A DNA stretch of 64,000 bases from Rhodoferax sp. (GTDB lineage: Bacteria; Pseudomonadota; Gammaproteobacteria; Burkholderiales; Burkholderiaceae_C): assembly GCF_030697375.1 (NCBI RefSeq), contig NZ_JAUYQD010000040.1, forward strand, positions 1 to 64,000, written 5' to 3'. Both the position numbers and the translations under genes were made by a program. The notes below the pieces were generated by a model. The model was not told the origin of the DNA and searched no databases. It saw only the letters and a list, made by a program, of their open reading frames with translations. Position 1 is the stretch's first letter; each line of letters opens with the position of its first letter. Shown here in pieces: positions 27,289 to 37,337 of this stretch.

Positions 27289-28022
27289 AGAGCCGCCCAC
27301 AGCCACAGCGCCCCCAGCAGCACGGGCTGGTGCAGCATGTAGTAGCTCAGGCTCCAGCGCCCCAGCACCACCACGGGGTGTAGCATGCGGGGCACGGCGG
27401 GTGACCTTCGGGCCTTTGCCATCCACCATGTCCCTGCCGCCATGCCCCACCACATGACGCCCAGCCAGGGGACGATGGGAACATAGTCTTCGGTGATGGG
27501 CTTGACGCTGATCAGCCCCAGCCAGTTGAACATCTTTTCATTCAAAAAATCGGCCTTTCCGCCCGTCGTTATTGCGTAAACAGCTATTGATTTGATAGCA
27601 ATAGCCAATCCCCCCAAAGGCCAGAGCCACACGCCCCAACCCGCCGTCAGCCGCACAATCACCAGCATCACAGCCATCCCGTGCAAGACCCCAAAGTAAA
27701 TAAAGCTGTTCGGGAACATCCACGCCGAGCCCGCCGTCACAAGGAGGGCGCAGCCGGCAATCTGCACCCAGCGCCGTCCAAACTGCCGCCAGCTTTGCCC
27801 TTGCTGCAAGGCAATGGCCTGGCTAAAGCCCGCGCAAAACAGAAACAGGCTGAGGATGCAGGTGCGCTGCCAAGTCCACAGCGGGTCGGCATAAAAGTCC
27901 TGGTGGAGGTAGCCTGCCTGGCTCATGTCAAAACAAAAATGAAAAACCGTCATCCACAGCATGGCCAAGCCACGTAACAGGTCTACCGAATCAATCCGCG
28001 GGACATGGGTGCTCTTCTTCAT
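27285..28022 (-). CDS. DUF1624 heparan-alpha-glucosaminide N-acetyltransferase-like membrane protein
   Basis: 245 residues with about seven membrane segments. RIDSVDLLRGLAMLWMTVFHFCFD is the family signature near the N-terminus, with Arg/Asp/His residues typical of membrane acyltransferases (acyltransferase-3 like). The acceptor is unknown. A copy of the 54-nt repeat lies antisense in the coding region and encodes the segment AIAIKSIAVYAITTGGKADF between two membrane helices. The gene is divergent from rlhA. Confidence 0.9.
   Translation of the reverse strand: MKKSTHVPRIDSVDLLRGLAMLWMTVFHFCFDMSQAGYLHQDFYADPLWTWQRTCILSLFLFCAGFSQAIALQQGQSWRQFGRRWVQIAGCALLVTAGSAWMFPNSFIYFGVLHGMAVMLVIVRLTAGWGVWLWPLGGLAIAIKSIAVYAITTGGKADFLNEKMFNWLGLISVKPITEDYVPIVPWLGVMWWGMAAGTWWMAKARRSPAVPRMLHPVVVLGRWSLSYYMLHQPVLLGALWLWAAL
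27546..27599 (+). repeat. 54-nt repeat copy inside the DUF1624 gene, antisense
   Basis: Aligns without gaps to the copies at 7870 and 60277. GCCCGTCGTTATTGCGTAAA, then CAGCTATTGATTTGATAGC, preserve the 3' hairpin. It lies opposite to the gene and stays open in its frame, adding a loop between membrane segments. Confidence 0.7.
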
Positions 28023-28071
28023 GGCGTGAGTTTAAGCAAATAGCACGGCGGCGAAAGCCGCCGCCTGCTGG

Positions 28072-28084
28072 GATAATTCACCCT
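28072..28084 (+). promoter_or_regulatory. Leaderless-type -10 element for rlhA
   Basis: TGG followed by GATAAT (28072-28077) is an extended -10 box, with only 7 nt before the ATG at 28085. Transcription would start at or next to the start codon, so the mRNA may be leaderless. The same arrangement precedes map. Confidence 0.5.
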
Positions 28085-30085
28085 ATGTCCCTGCATGACC
28101 ACCAACTCGAACTCCTGGCCCCGGCGCGTGACGCCGATATCGGTATCGAAGCCGTCAACCACGGCGCCGACGCCATCTACATCGGCGGCCCCTCGTTTGG
28201 CGCACGCACCAGCGCCGACAACAGCGTGAGCGAGATCCGCCGCCTGGTGCGCCATGCGCACCGTTTCAACAGCCGCGTCTTCGTCACCCTGAACACCATC
28301 CTGCGGGACGACGAACTGGAGAGCGCCCGCAAGCTGGCCTGGCAGCTCTACGACGCGGGCGTGGACGCGCTCATCATCCAGGACATGGGCTTGCTGCACA
28401 TCGACCTGCCGCCCATCCAGTTGCACGCCAGCACCCAGACCGACATCCGCACGCCCGAAAAAGCGCGTTTTCTGCAGGATGTGGGCCTCTCCCAGATCGT
28501 GCTGGCGCGTGAACTCACGCTGGAGCAAATCCAGGCCGTGCGCCAGCACACCGACTGCACGCTGGAGTTTTTTGTGCACGGCGCGCTGTGCGTGGCCTAC
28601 AGCGGCCAGTGTTACATCAGCCATGCCCACACGGGACGCAGCGCCAACCGGGGCGACTGCAGCCAGGCCTGCCGCCTGCCCTACCAGGTGATGGACTCCG
28701 CAGGCCGCTTCGTGGCGCACGACAAACATGTGTTGTCCATGAAGGACAACAACCAGAGCGCCAATCTGGCCGCGCTGGTGGATGCGGGCATTCGCAGCTT
28801 CAAGATCGAAGGCCGCTACAAGGACATGGGCTATGTGAAAAACATCACCGCCCACTACCGCAAGCTGCTGGACGCATTGATCGAAGAGCGCCAAAGCTCG
28901 GCCCGGCCCCTGGCGCGCGCCTCCAGCGGCAAAACCAGCTTCACCTTCACCCCCGACCCCAACCAGAACTTCAACCGCGAGTTCACCGACTACTTTGTCC
29001 AGGGGCGCAAGGAAGACATAGGCGCTTTTGATACACCCAAGAATCCGGGCCAGGCCATCGGTTTTGTCACCAAAGTGGGCCCCGACTGGGTCGAGCTGGA
29101 AACCACATCCCCCCAAACCCTGCTGCACAACGGCGACGGCCTGTGCTACTACGACCTGCAGAAGGAACTGGTCGGCCTGGCCATCAACCGGGCCGAACCA
29201 GCCAAGGCCCACAGCGTGGGGCTGTGGCGGGTCTACCCCAAGGACCCCATGGCAGGCTTCAAGGACTTGCGCAAAGGGGTGGAGGTCAACCGCAACCGCG
29301 ACAGCACCTGGGTGCGTGTGCTGGACAAAAAATCCAGCGACCGGCGCATCGCCGTCTGGGCCAGCCTGGCGGAAACGCCGCAAGGCTTTGCCCTGACCCT
29401 GACCGACGAAGACGGCACCACCGCCACCGCCACCCTGGCCGCCGCTAAAGAGCTGGCCAAGAATGCCGCCCAGGCCGAAACCAGCGTGCGGGAGAATCTG
29501 GCCAAATTTGGCAACACCGTGTTTGAGCTGGCCACCGCGCCCGAGCACATCGCCCTGAACCTGGCCCAGCCCTGGTTTGTGCCCGCCTCGCTCATCAACC
29601 CGCTGCGCCGCGACGCGGTGGAGCAACTGGAGGCCGCCCGCTTGGCCGCCTACACCCGCCCTGCCCGCGCGGCGCCGGTGCAGCCGCCCGTGGCCTACCC
29701 CGAAGACACCCTGAGCTACCTGGCCAATGTGTACAACGCAAAAGCCCACGACTTTTATGCCCAGCACGGCGTCAAGGTCATCGCCGCCGCCTACGAAAGC
29801 CAAGAGGAGGAAGGCGAAGTCAGCCTAATGATCACCAAACACTGCGTGCGCTTCTCCATGAGCCTGTGCCCCAAACAGGCCAAGGGCGTGACCGGCGTGC
29901 AAGGCACGGTCAAGGCCGAACCCCTGACACTCATCAATGGCAAGGACAAGCTCACCCTGCGTTTTGACTGCAAGCCCTGCGAAATGCATGTGGTGGGCCG
30001 CATCCGCCCCTCCGTGCTGCAAAACAGCACCGGCAAGAACCACGGCACGCCCATGCAGTTTTACCGCACGCGGCCACAAACCTGA
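28085..30085 (+). CDS. rlhA: 23S rRNA 5-hydroxycytidine C2501 synthase RlhA (peptidase U32 family)
   Basis: 666 residues, close to E. coli RlhA/YdcP (~650), longer than TrhP/YegQ (~450). LELLAPARDADIGIEAVNHGADAIYIGGP opens the U32 barrel. FVHGALCVAYSGQCYISHAHTGRSANRGDCSQACRLPY carries the family's cluster of Cys residues (four Cys within ~190-205) thought to bind an iron-sulfur cluster. A DUF3656-type middle domain and a C-terminal LRFDCKPCEMHV motif follow. RlhA hydroxylates C2501 of 23S rRNA using prephenate-derived chemistry. No Shine-Dalgarno is visible; a -10-like box lies 7 nt upstream. Confidence 0.95.
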   Translation: MSLHDHQLELLAPARDADIGIEAVNHGADAIYIGGPSFGARTSADNSVSEIRRLVRHAHRFNSRVFVTLNTILRDDELESARKLAWQLYDAGVDALIIQDMGLLHIDLPPIQLHASTQTDIRTPEKARFLQDVGLSQIVLARELTLEQIQAVRQHTDCTLEFFVHGALCVAYSGQCYISHAHTGRSANRGDCSQACRLPYQVMDSAGRFVAHDKHVLSMKDNNQSANLAALVDAGIRSFKIEGRYKDMGYVKNITAHYRKLLDALIEERQSSARPLARASSGKTSFTFTPDPNQNFNREFTDYFVQGRKEDIGAFDTPKNPGQAIGFVTKVGPDWVELETTSPQTLLHNGDGLCYYDLQKELVGLAINRAEPAKAHSVGLWRVYPKDPMAGFKDLRKGVEVNRNRDSTWVRVLDKKSSDRRIAVWASLAETPQGFALTLTDEDGTTATATLAAAKELAKNAAQAETSVRENLAKFGNTVFELATAPEHIALNLAQPWFVPASLINPLRRDAVEQLEAARLAAYTRPARAAPVQPPVAYPEDTLSYLANVYNAKAHDFYAQHGVKVIAAAYESQEEEGEVSLMITKHCVRFSMSLCPKQAKGVTGVQGTVKAEPLTLINGKDKLTLRFDCKPCEMHVVGRIRPSVLQNSTGKNHGTPMQFYRTRPQT

Positions 30086-30096
30086 GGCTATTTCCC

Positions 30097-32736
30097 GTGG
30101 TTGCACCCTCCGACTGGCACCTGCGCGAAGCACACGAACTGGCGCGTGAACACGGGGTGGACCCCGTGCATGGCCTGCACGACGCCGAGGCCGAAAAACG
30201 CGCCCAGGTGCATGGCGCCAACGAATTGGAGGTCGTGCGCCAGCGCAGCCCCCTCGCCCTGTTGATCGAGCAGTTCAGCGACTTCATGGTGCTGGCGCTG
30301 CTGGCGGCCGCAGTGATTTCCGGCGTGATTGGCGACCTGACCGACACCCTGGTGATTCTCGTCATCGTGGTGCTCAACGCGGTGATCGGTTTTGTCCAGA
30401 CCTGGCGCGCCGACCGGGCCATGCTGGCGCTACGCCAACTGGCGGCGGCACAGACCACCGTGTTGCGAGGCGGCCAGCTGAAGGTGTTGCCCGCCAAGGC
30501 GCTGGTGCCGGGCGATATCGTGCTGCTGGAAGCCGGCAACCAAATCCCGGCCGACCTGCGCCTGATCGAGATTGCCCAGTTGCAGGTGGACGAGTCGGCA
30601 CTGACCGGCGAATCCATCACCACGGCCAAACACACGGCCGCACTGCCGGCCGACGCCCCCAGCGCACTGGGCGACCGGCTGAACATGGCTTTCAAAGGCA
30701 CCACCGCCACCCATGGGCGGGCCCGCGGGCTGGTGGTCGCCATCGGCATGTCCACCGAACTCGGCAAAGTGGCCCGGCTGCTGGACAGCGAAGACCGCAG
30801 CACCCCCTTGCAGCTTCGGCTGGCCGCCTTTGGCAAACGCCTGGCCCTGGCGGTGCTGGCGATCTGCGGCGTGGTCTTTGCCGTCGGGGTGCTGCGCGGA
30901 GAGCCCCCGCTTCTGATGGCGCTGACCGCCATCAGCCTGGCCGTGGCCGCCATCCCCGAGGCCTTGCCTGCGGTCGTCACGGTATTGCTGGCACTGGGGG
31001 CGCGGCGCATGGTGGCCGCGAACGCCCTGATCCGGCGCCTGCCTTCGGTGGAGACCCTGGGCTCCATCACCACCATTTGCTCCGACAAAACCGGCACCCT
31101 TACCCAAAACCGCATGCATGCGGAGTTGCTGCTGGCGCAGGGCTTGCCCTGGGTGCCGGGCGACGCGCTCCCCGGTGAAGTGCATGCAGAAACCCTGCGC
31201 GCCGCCGCGCTGTGCAACGACGCCAGTCCGCAGGAGGACGGCCTGTGGGCCGGCGACCCCACCGAGACCGCCCTGGTACTGGCCGCCCTGAGCGCCCAAT
31301 TGGACAAAACCGCGCTGGATGCCGCGTGGCCGCGTGTGCAAGAGCAGCCCTTTGACGCAGAACGCAAGCGCATGACCACCTTCCACCAGGGGGGCCAAGG
31401 GGAATCCGGCGGCTATGTGGCCTACACCAAAGGGGCGCCGGAGTCGGTTTTGTCCTGCTGTGTGGCCCAGTGGACGCCGTCTGGACCCACCCCTTTGGAT
31501 GGACAGGCACTGCTGGATGCCGCCAACACCCTGGCCACCCAGGGCCTGCGCGTGCTGGCGCTGGCGCGGCGCAGCTTTGCGCGCCTGCCCGACACCAACG
31601 CGCTGGGCGATGTGGAAAGCCAGCTTGAACTGCTGGGCCTGCTCGCCTTGATTGACCCGCCCCGCCCCGAGGCCATGGCGGCCGTGGGCGACTGCATCAG
31701 CGCCGGCATCACCCCCGTCATGATCACCGGCGACCACCCGGCCACCGCACGCGCGATTGCCCACCGGCTGGGCATTGTGGACGACGCAGACGCCCCGGTC
31801 TTGACCGGGCCCGACCTGACCGCCATGGACGACGCGCAACTCCAGGCGCGCGTGGCCCAGGTGCGCATTTACGCCCGTGTGGACCCGGCACAAAAAATCC
31901 GCATCGTGGCGGCCCTGCAGGCACAAGGCCAGTTTGTGGCCATGACCGGCGACGGCGTGAACGACGCCCCGGCCCTGAAGCGCGCCGACATCGGCGTGGC
32001 CATGGGCAAAGGCGGCACCGATGTGGCCCGCGAGGCCTCCAGCCTGATTCTGCTGGACGACAACTTTGCCACCATCGTGGCGGCGGTGCGCGAGGGCCGG
32101 CGCATCTACGACAACATCCGCAAGTTCGTGCGCTACGCCATGACCGGCAATTCGGGCGAGATCTGGACTATTTTTCTGGCCCCGCTGTTCCTGCTGCCGA
32201 TCCCGCTGCTGCCCATCCACATCCTGTGGGTCAATCTGGTGACCGACGGCCTGCCCGGCCTGGCACTGGCGGCGGAGCCGGCCGAACGCGGCATCATGCA
32301 GCGCCCACCCCGCGCCCCGAATGAGAGCCTGTTTGCCCAGGGTATGTGGCAGCACATTCTGGGGGTTGGCCTGTTGATCGGCGCACTGTGCCTGGGGGTG
32401 CAGTACTGGGCCATCACCACGGGCCACGCCCATGGGCAAACCATGGTGTTTACCGTGCTCACCCTGTCGCAAATGGCGCATGTGATGGCGATCCGCTCGG
32501 AGCAACTGCCCCTGTGGCGCATCGGTCTGCGCAGCAACCTTCCCTTGCTGGGGGCGGTGCTCTTGACCTTTGCCTTGCAGATGCTGCTGATTTACGTCCC
32601 GGCGCTCAACCCCATCTTCAAGACCGAGCCACTGAGCGCCTTTGAACTGTTACTGTGCCTGGCGGCCTCCAGCGTGGTTCTGGTGGTGGTGGAGCTGGAA
32701 AAGTACGGGCGCCGCCGCCAAGGAAACACAGCATGA
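30097..32736 (+). CDS. P-type cation-transporting ATPase (type II)
   Basis: 879 residues. DKTGTLTQN holds the phosphorylated Asp (near residue 330). TGES is the actuator loop, TGDGVNDAPALKRADIG the hinge, and AIPEALPAVVTVLLALGARRM the membrane-4 ion-site helix (PEALP, of the PEGLP type found in Ca2+/Na+-type pumps). About ten membrane segments. This is a type IIA/IIB-like pump related to PacL or PMR1; the ion (Ca2+, Mn2+ or Na+) is not decided. GTG start at 30097, 11 bp after rlhA. Confidence 0.92.
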   Translation: MVAPSDWHLREAHELAREHGVDPVHGLHDAEAEKRAQVHGANELEVVRQRSPLALLIEQFSDFMVLALLAAAVISGVIGDLTDTLVILVIVVLNAVIGFVQTWRADRAMLALRQLAAAQTTVLRGGQLKVLPAKALVPGDIVLLEAGNQIPADLRLIEIAQLQVDESALTGESITTAKHTAALPADAPSALGDRLNMAFKGTTATHGRARGLVVAIGMSTELGKVARLLDSEDRSTPLQLRLAAFGKRLALAVLAICGVVFAVGVLRGEPPLLMALTAISLAVAAIPEALPAVVTVLLALGARRMVAANALIRRLPSVETLGSITTICSDKTGTLTQNRMHAELLLAQGLPWVPGDALPGEVHAETLRAAALCNDASPQEDGLWAGDPTETALVLAALSAQLDKTALDAAWPRVQEQPFDAERKRMTTFHQGGQGESGGYVAYTKGAPESVLSCCVAQWTPSGPTPLDGQALLDAANTLATQGLRVLALARRSFARLPDTNALGDVESQLELLGLLALIDPPRPEAMAAVGDCISAGITPVMITGDHPATARAIAHRLGIVDDADAPVLTGPDLTAMDDAQLQARVAQVRIYARVDPAQKIRIVAALQAQGQFVAMTGDGVNDAPALKRADIGVAMGKGGTDVAREASSLILLDDNFATIVAAVREGRRIYDNIRKFVRYAMTGNSGEIWTIFLAPLFLLPIPLLPIHILWVNLVTDGLPGLALAAEPAERGIMQRPPRAPNESLFAQGMWQHILGVGLLIGALCLGVQYWAITTGHAHGQTMVFTVLTLSQMAHVMAIRSEQLPLWRIGLRSNLPLLGAVLLTFALQMLLIYVPALNPIFKTEPLSAFELLLCLAASSVVLVVVELEKYGRRRQGNTA

Positions 32737-32829
32737 TAAAAAACACCCCGGCAAAAGCATCCTTCACGGCTCCGACGTATCTATGGCAAGGACCCGGCAC
32801 GCCCCTTTTCTCCCGGTAGCAGGCCCAAA

Positions 32830-33117
32830 ATGAACACTATTTTGGCTTGGATGCTGCGGCTGGTGATGCTGCTGGCCGCAGCGGTGTTTTTGCTCAGTGT
32901 GCTGGCAGCACTGGTGTTGATCCTGGCGGTTTGGCTGGTGGCTGCACTGTGGGCCAAGCTGACGGGGCAACCGGTGCGGCCCTGGACGTTCCATTTCGAC
33001 CGCCAAGCCGTGTGGAATCGCTTTTCCCGGGCAGCCCGGCCAGGCCACGCACCGCGACGCGATGACCCGAACGTGATTGACGTAGAACCCAAGGAACCCA
33101 AACCCCCTCAAGACTGA
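32830..33117 (+). CDS. Small membrane protein of unknown function
   Basis: 95 residues. A long hydrophobic stretch (about 5-45, possibly two membrane helices) is followed by a basic, Pro-rich cytoplasmic-type tail that ends in acidic and Pro residues (DVEPKEPKPPQD). I do not recognise a family. Codon composition matches its neighbours. It is 93 bp downstream of the P-type ATPase and convergent with purL. Confidence 0.65.
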   Translation: MNTILAWMLRLVMLLAAAVFLLSVLAALVLILAVWLVAALWAKLTGQPVRPWTFHFDRQAVWNRFSRAARPGHAPRRDDPNVIDVEPKEPKPPQD

Positions 33118-33140
33118 GGGGGGGGTTACCGAGGGGGGCT

Positions 33141-36100
33141 TCACCCCACCCACTTGCGGGCGTTGTGCCAGAGTTGCATCCACGGGCTGTGGGCGCTGGT
33201 GTCCTGATCGGTCCAGCTCATCTGGACGTTGCGAAACACCCGCTCAGGGTGCGGCATCATGGCGGTAAACCGCCCGTCGGCCGTGGTCACCGCCGTCAGG
33301 CCGCCGGGGCTGCCGTTGGGGTTGAACGGGTAGGCCTCGGTGGCGGCGCCGGTGTTGTCGGTGAAGCGCATCGCGGCAATGGCCTGGTCGGCATTGCCCC
33401 GGTACTTGAAGTTGGCAAAACCTTCACCATGGGCCACGGCAATCGGCAAACGGGCACCCGCCATGCCAGCAAAGAACAGGCTGGGCGACTCCAGCACTTC
33501 CACCATGGAGAGGCGCGCCTCGAAGCGCTCGCTCTGGTTGGTGGTGAAGCGTGGCCAGTCTTGGGCACCGGGGATGATGTCGGCCAGTTCGGCAAACATC
33601 TGGCAGCCATTGCACACGCCCAGGCCAAAGGTATCGGTGCGGCCGAAGAAGGCCTTGAACTGGTCCGCCAGGGTCGCGTTGAAGGTGATGGAGCGCGCCC
33701 AGCCAATGCCGGCGCCCAGGGTGTCGCCACAGCTGAAACCACCGCAGGCCACCACGCCCTGGAAGTCCGCCAGTTGGGCGCGGCCACTTTGCAAATCGGT
33801 CATGTGCACGTCAAAGGCTTCAAAACCGGCTTCGGTGAAGGCATAAGCCATCTCCACATGCGAGTTGACGCCCTGCTCGCGCAGCACGGCCACCTTGGGG
33901 CGGCTCAGGTTCAACGCTGGTGCCGCTATGGATTTAGGAGCTGCTTGCGCAGATTCTACGGGCGTTGCAGCCCTGTTTGGCATATAAAAATGCATACCAG
34001 GGTCGGCCAACGCACCGGCCGCCGCATGCTCGGCATCAGCGCAGGCGGGGTTGTCACGTTGCTGGCAAATTTTCCAGCTCACGCTGTCCCACACCTGGTG
34101 CAGGTCGTTCAAAGGTGCGCTGAAGATGGACTTGGCGTCGCGCCAGATTTGCAGTTCGCCCTTGCCGGCCGCAATTTCGCTGGTGGCGGGACGGGTCTTG
34201 CCGATGAAATGGCTGTGTTTGGCCAGACCATGGTCACGCAATGTCTGCATCACCTCACTGCGCTGGGCGGTACGCACCTGCAGCACCACACCCAGTTCTT
34301 CGTTGAACAGGGCTTTGAGGGTAAGTTCTTCCCGGCGGGCGCTGACCTGGCCTGCCCAGTTTTTGCTGTCGCCCACGTCCATGCGGCTGTCGCTGATGCC
34401 GTCGCCTTCCAGCACCAGCATGTCCACATTCAGCGCCACGCCGACACGTCCGGCAAAGGCCATCTCCGCCACTGCGGCCAACAGGCCGCCGTCGCTGCGG
34501 TCGTGGTAGGCCAGCACCTTGCCCTGCGCGCGCAAGGCGTTGACGGCGTTGACCAGGTTCACCAGTCCTTGGGCCTCGTCCAGGTCCGGCACCTGGTCGC
34601 CGACCTGGTTGAGCGTTTGCGCCAGGATGCTGGTGGCCATGCGGTTTTTGCCGTGGCCCAGATCGACCAGCACCAGAGTGGTGTCCTCGGTGGCGTTGAG
34701 CTGAGGGGTTAGCGTGCCGCGTACATCGGCCAGCGTGGCAAAGGCGGTGACGATTAGGGACACCGGTGAGGTGACCTTTTTCGCTTCGTTTTCGTCTTTC
34801 CACTGCGTGCGCATGGACAGCGAATCCTTGCCCACCGGAATGGAAATACCCAGCGCCGGGCACAGCTCCAGCCCCACGGCCTTGACCGTGGCGTACAGCG
34901 CGGCGTCTTCGCCGGGTTCGCCACAGGCGGCCATCCAGTTGGCAGACAGCTTCACACGAGGCAGCTCCAGGGGCGCCGCCAGCAAATTGGTGATGGCCTC
35001 GGCCACCGCCATGCGGCCCGAGGCCGGGGCGTCGATGCTGGCCAATGGCGTGCGCTCGCCCATGGCCATGGCTTCACCGGCAAAACCCTTGTAGTCCGCC
35101 AAGGTGACCGCGCAATCGGCCACCGGCACCTGCCAGGGTCCGACCATCTGGTCGCGGTGGGTCAAGCCCCCCACGGTGCGGTCGCCAATGGTGATGAGGA
35201 AACGTTTGGATGCCACGGTGGGGTGGGCCAGCACGTCAATCACGGCTTTTTGCAGGGCTACACCGGTCAAATCCAGCGGCGCAAAGGTGCGCTCCACCGT
35301 TTTTACATCGCGGTGCATCTTGGGCGGCTTGCCCAGCAAGACATTCATCGGCATATTGACCGGGGACTCGGCGCCTTCGTCGACCAGTTCCAACTGGCGC
35401 TGCTCTGTGGCCACACCGACCACCGCAAACGGGCAACGCTCGCGCTCGCACAAGGCCTGGAACATCTCCAGCGATTCAGGGGCAATGGCCAGCACATAGC
35501 GTTCCTGGCTTTCGTTGCACCAAATTTCCTTGGGCGCCATGCCGGACTCTTCCAGCGGCACGCCACGCAAATCGAAGCGCGCACCCCGGCCGGCGTCGTT
35601 GGTCAGCTCGGGGAAGGCGTTGGACAAACCACCAGCCCCCACGTCGTGGATGGCCAGAATGGGGTTGGCGCGCACGCCCACGCCGCCGCTACCGTCAGGG
35701 GCCACACCATTTCCCAGCATCCAACACTGGTTGATCACCTCTTGCGCCCGGCGCTCGATCTCGGGATTGCCACGCTGCACCGAGTCAAAGTCCAGCTCGG
35801 CGGCATTCGCGCCCGTCGCCATGGAACTGGCCGCACTGCCGCCCATGCCAATGCGCATGCCGGGGCCGCCCAGCTGAATGAGCAAGCTGCCAGCGGGGAA
35901 TTCGATCTTGTGGGTTTGGGTGGCGTCAATCACCCCCAGGCCACCGGCGATCATGATGGGCTTGTGGTAGCCGCGCTGCACCGTATCTTGCCCGCTGACC
36001 ACGGATTGTTCGTACTCGCGGAAGTAACCCAAGAGGTTGGGCCGGCCAAACTCGTTGTTGAACGCCGCGCCGCCCAGCGGGCCTTCGACCATGATTTGCA

Positions 36101-37220
36101 GTGGGCTGGCAATGTGTTCGGGCTTGCCGAAGGCGGGCACGCCGTCCTGTGGCCAGAGCTTGGACACGGTAAAACCGGTCAAACCCGCCTTGGGCTTGGA
36201 GCCGCGGCCGGTCGCGCCTTCGTCGCGAATCTCGCCGCCCGCGCCGGTAGAGGCGCCGGGGAAGGGAGAGATGGCGGTCGGGTGGTTGTGGGTCTCCACC
36301 TTCATCAGGATGTGGTTGGTTTCGCTATGCTTTTCATAGCTGGCTGCGCTTATGGAGCCTGCCGTAGCAGCCGATTTGGCTGTGAACCGCTCGACCTGCA
36401 CACCTTCCATCACCGAGGCATTGTCCGAGTACGCCACCAGCATGTGCTGCGGATTCGTCTGGTGCGTGTGGCGGATCATGCTGAACATGCTGCCGTCCTG
36501 TGGCGCACCGTCAATGGTGAACTGGGCGTTGAAAATCTTGTGGCGGCAATGCTCGCTGTTGGCCTGCGCAAACATCATCAGCTCCACATCGGTGGGGTTG
36601 CGCTGCAGTTGCGTAAAGGCCGTCACCAAGTAATCAATTTCGTCAGCGGCCAATGCCAGACCAAACTGGGTGTTGGCGGTTTCCAGCGCCGCCTTGCCAC
36701 CACCCAACACGTCCACATGGGCCATGGGGGCGGCTTGCAGCACATTGAACAGGCCCAAAGCCTGCTGGCGCGAGAACATGGCGCTTTCGGTCATGCGGTC
36801 GTGCAACAGGGCGGCTACCTGCTCCAGTTGCTCTGCGGTCAAAGTGGTCTTGGACAACAAGCCGTGTTTCAGGGTCAGCCGGTACTCCACCAGCCGTTCA
36901 ATCCGTTTCACCGCAAAACCACAGTTGTGCGCAATGTCGGTCGCCTTGGACGCCCAGGGCGACACGGTGCCAAACCGGGGGGTGACCACCAGCAGCACCC
37001 CATCCGTAGGGCCCGTATAAGGATCACCATAGGTCAGCAAGGCGTCCAACTGGGCTTGCAGGGCTTCGCTGGGAACGGCTTCGCAGGCCACCAGGTGCAC
37101 AAACCGGGCGGCCACCGACGTAATCTTGTCGTGAATGCCTTGCAGGCCGGGCAAAAGTTGTTGAACGCGAAAGCTACTCAGGGCGTTGCTGCCCTCGAAT
37201 TGGGAAATGTGCAGGGTCAC
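33141..37220 (-). CDS. purL: Phosphoribosylformylglycinamidine synthase PurL (large fused form)
   Basis: Fourth step of de novo purine synthesis: FGAR plus Gln and ATP gives FGAM. 1359 residues, slightly longer than the E. coli enzyme (~1295). It has the N-terminal PurS-like domain, the two AIRS-like halves ([19 protein letters not shown] and [13 protein letters not shown] mark the first) and a C-terminal glutaminase (LGVCNGCQM with catalytic Cys, MPHPERVFR with the His). Two copies of the 54-nt repeat lie in frame: one at 36323-36380 before [13 protein letters not shown], and one at 33924-33990 in the linker ahead of [15 protein letters not shown], where the glutaminase domain begins. Monocistronic and divergent from map. 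Confidence 0.97.
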   Translation of the reverse strand: MTLHISQFEGSNALSSFRVQQLLPGLQGIHDKITSVAARFVHLVACEAVPSEALQAQLDALLTYGDPYTGPTDGVLLVVTPRFGTVSPWASKATDIAHNCGFAVKRIERLVEYRLTLKHGLLSKTTLTAEQLEQVAALLHDRMTESAMFSRQQALGLFNVLQAAPMAHVDVLGGGKAALETANTQFGLALAADEIDYLVTAFTQLQRNPTDVELMMFAQANSEHCRHKIFNAQFTIDGAPQDGSMFSMIRHTHQTNPQHMLVAYSDNASVMEGVQVERFTAKSAATAGSISAASYEKHSETNHILMKVETHNHPTAISPFPGASTGAGGEIRDEGATGRGSKPKAGLTGFTVSKLWPQDGVPAFGKPEHIASPLQIMVEGPLGGAAFNNEFGRPNLLGYFREYEQSVVSGQDTVQRGYHKPIMIAGGLGVIDATQTHKIEFPAGSLLIQLGGPGMRIGMGGSAASSMATGANAAELDFDSVQRGNPEIERRAQEVINQCWMLGNGVAPDGSGGVGVRANPILAIHDVGAGGLSNAFPELTNDAGRGARFDLRGVPLEESGMAPKEIWCNESQERYVLAIAPESLEMFQALCERERCPFAVVGVATEQRQLELVDEGAESPVNMPMNVLLGKPPKMHRDVKTVERTFAPLDLTGVALQKAVIDVLAHPTVASKRFLITIGDRTVGGLTHRDQMVGPWQVPVADCAVTLADYKGFAGEAMAMGERTPLASIDAPASGRMAVAEAITNLLAAPLELPRVKLSANWMAACGEPGEDAALYATVKAVGLELCPALGISIPVGKDSLSMRTQWKDENEAKKVTSPVSLIVTAFATLADVRGTLTPQLNATEDTTLVLVDLGHGKNRMATSILAQTLNQVGDQVPDLDEAQGLVNLVNAVNALRAQGKVLAYHDRSDGGLLAAVAEMAFAGRVGVALNVDMLVLEGDGISDSRMDVGDSKNWAGQVSARREELTLKALFNEELGVVLQVRTAQRSEVMQTLRDHGLAKHSHFIGKTRPATSEIAAGKGELQIWRDAKSIFSAPLNDLHQVWDSVSWKICQQRDNPACADAEHAAAGALADPGMHFYMPNRAATPVESAQAAPKSIAAPALNLSRPKVAVLREQGVNSHVEMAYAFTEAGFEAFDVHMTDLQSGRAQLADFQGVVACGGFSCGDTLGAGIGWARSITFNATLADQFKAFFGRTDTFGLGVCNGCQMFAELADIIPGAQDWPRFTTNQSERFEARLSMVEVLESPSLFFAGMAGARLPIAVAHGEGFANFKYRGNADQAIAAMRFTDNTGAATEAYPFNPNGSPGGLTAVTTADGRFTAMMPHPERVFRNVQMSWTDQDTSAHSPWMQLWHNARKWVG
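33924..33990 (-). repeat. 54-nt repeat copy in purL, glutaminase linker, sense
   Basis: Minus-strand core TGCGCAAGCAGCTCC then ATAGC, preceded by GGGCTGCAACGCCCGTAG. It encodes [17 protein letters not shown], in the same frame as the dapE copy ([17 protein letters not shown]). It sits in the linker between the synthetase body and the glutaminase domain. Confidence 0.8.
36323..36380 (-). repeat. 54-nt repeat copy in purL, N-terminal half, sense
   Basis: Minus strand: CAAATCGGCTGCTACGGCAG, then AGCGCAGCCAGCTATG and CATAGC. Compared with the other purL copy it has one extra base, so the first half encodes SAAT in the family frame and the second half is read in another frame (AASYEKHSE). It lies just upstream of the conserved [12 protein letters not shown] block. 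Confidence 0.65.
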
Positions 37221-37324
37221 TGTGGTGGCCTAGAAAGTGGACGGAGGGAGGACGGCAATTTTACCCGCCATGGCCAGCATCGCCGCCAAAATCCCTTCTC
37301 TCCACGCACAAAGGCGCCCAATGG

Positions 37325-37337
37325 GATAATTACAACC
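37325..37337 (+). promoter_or_regulatory. Leaderless-type -10 element for map
   Basis: TGG plus GATAAT (37325-37330) with 7 nt before the ATG at 37338. This is an extended -10 placed so that transcription should begin at the start codon. No Shine-Dalgarno precedes the gene, which fits a leaderless message. Confidence 0.5.

Noticed and set aside
28019..29803. 594-codon open frame opposite rlhA
   Set aside because: Antisense shadow of an unambiguous U32 family gene.
30430..32505. 691-codon open frame opposite the P-type ATPase
   Set aside because: Antisense shadow with Gln/His/Gly-rich low-complexity translation; the plus-strand frame has all P-type ATPase motifs.
35157..37337. Long open frame running in frame into map from upstream
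   Set aside because: It lies antisense to purL, is a GC-rich shadow with repetitive His/Gly/Arg content, and the true map start at 37338 gives the family N-terminus.
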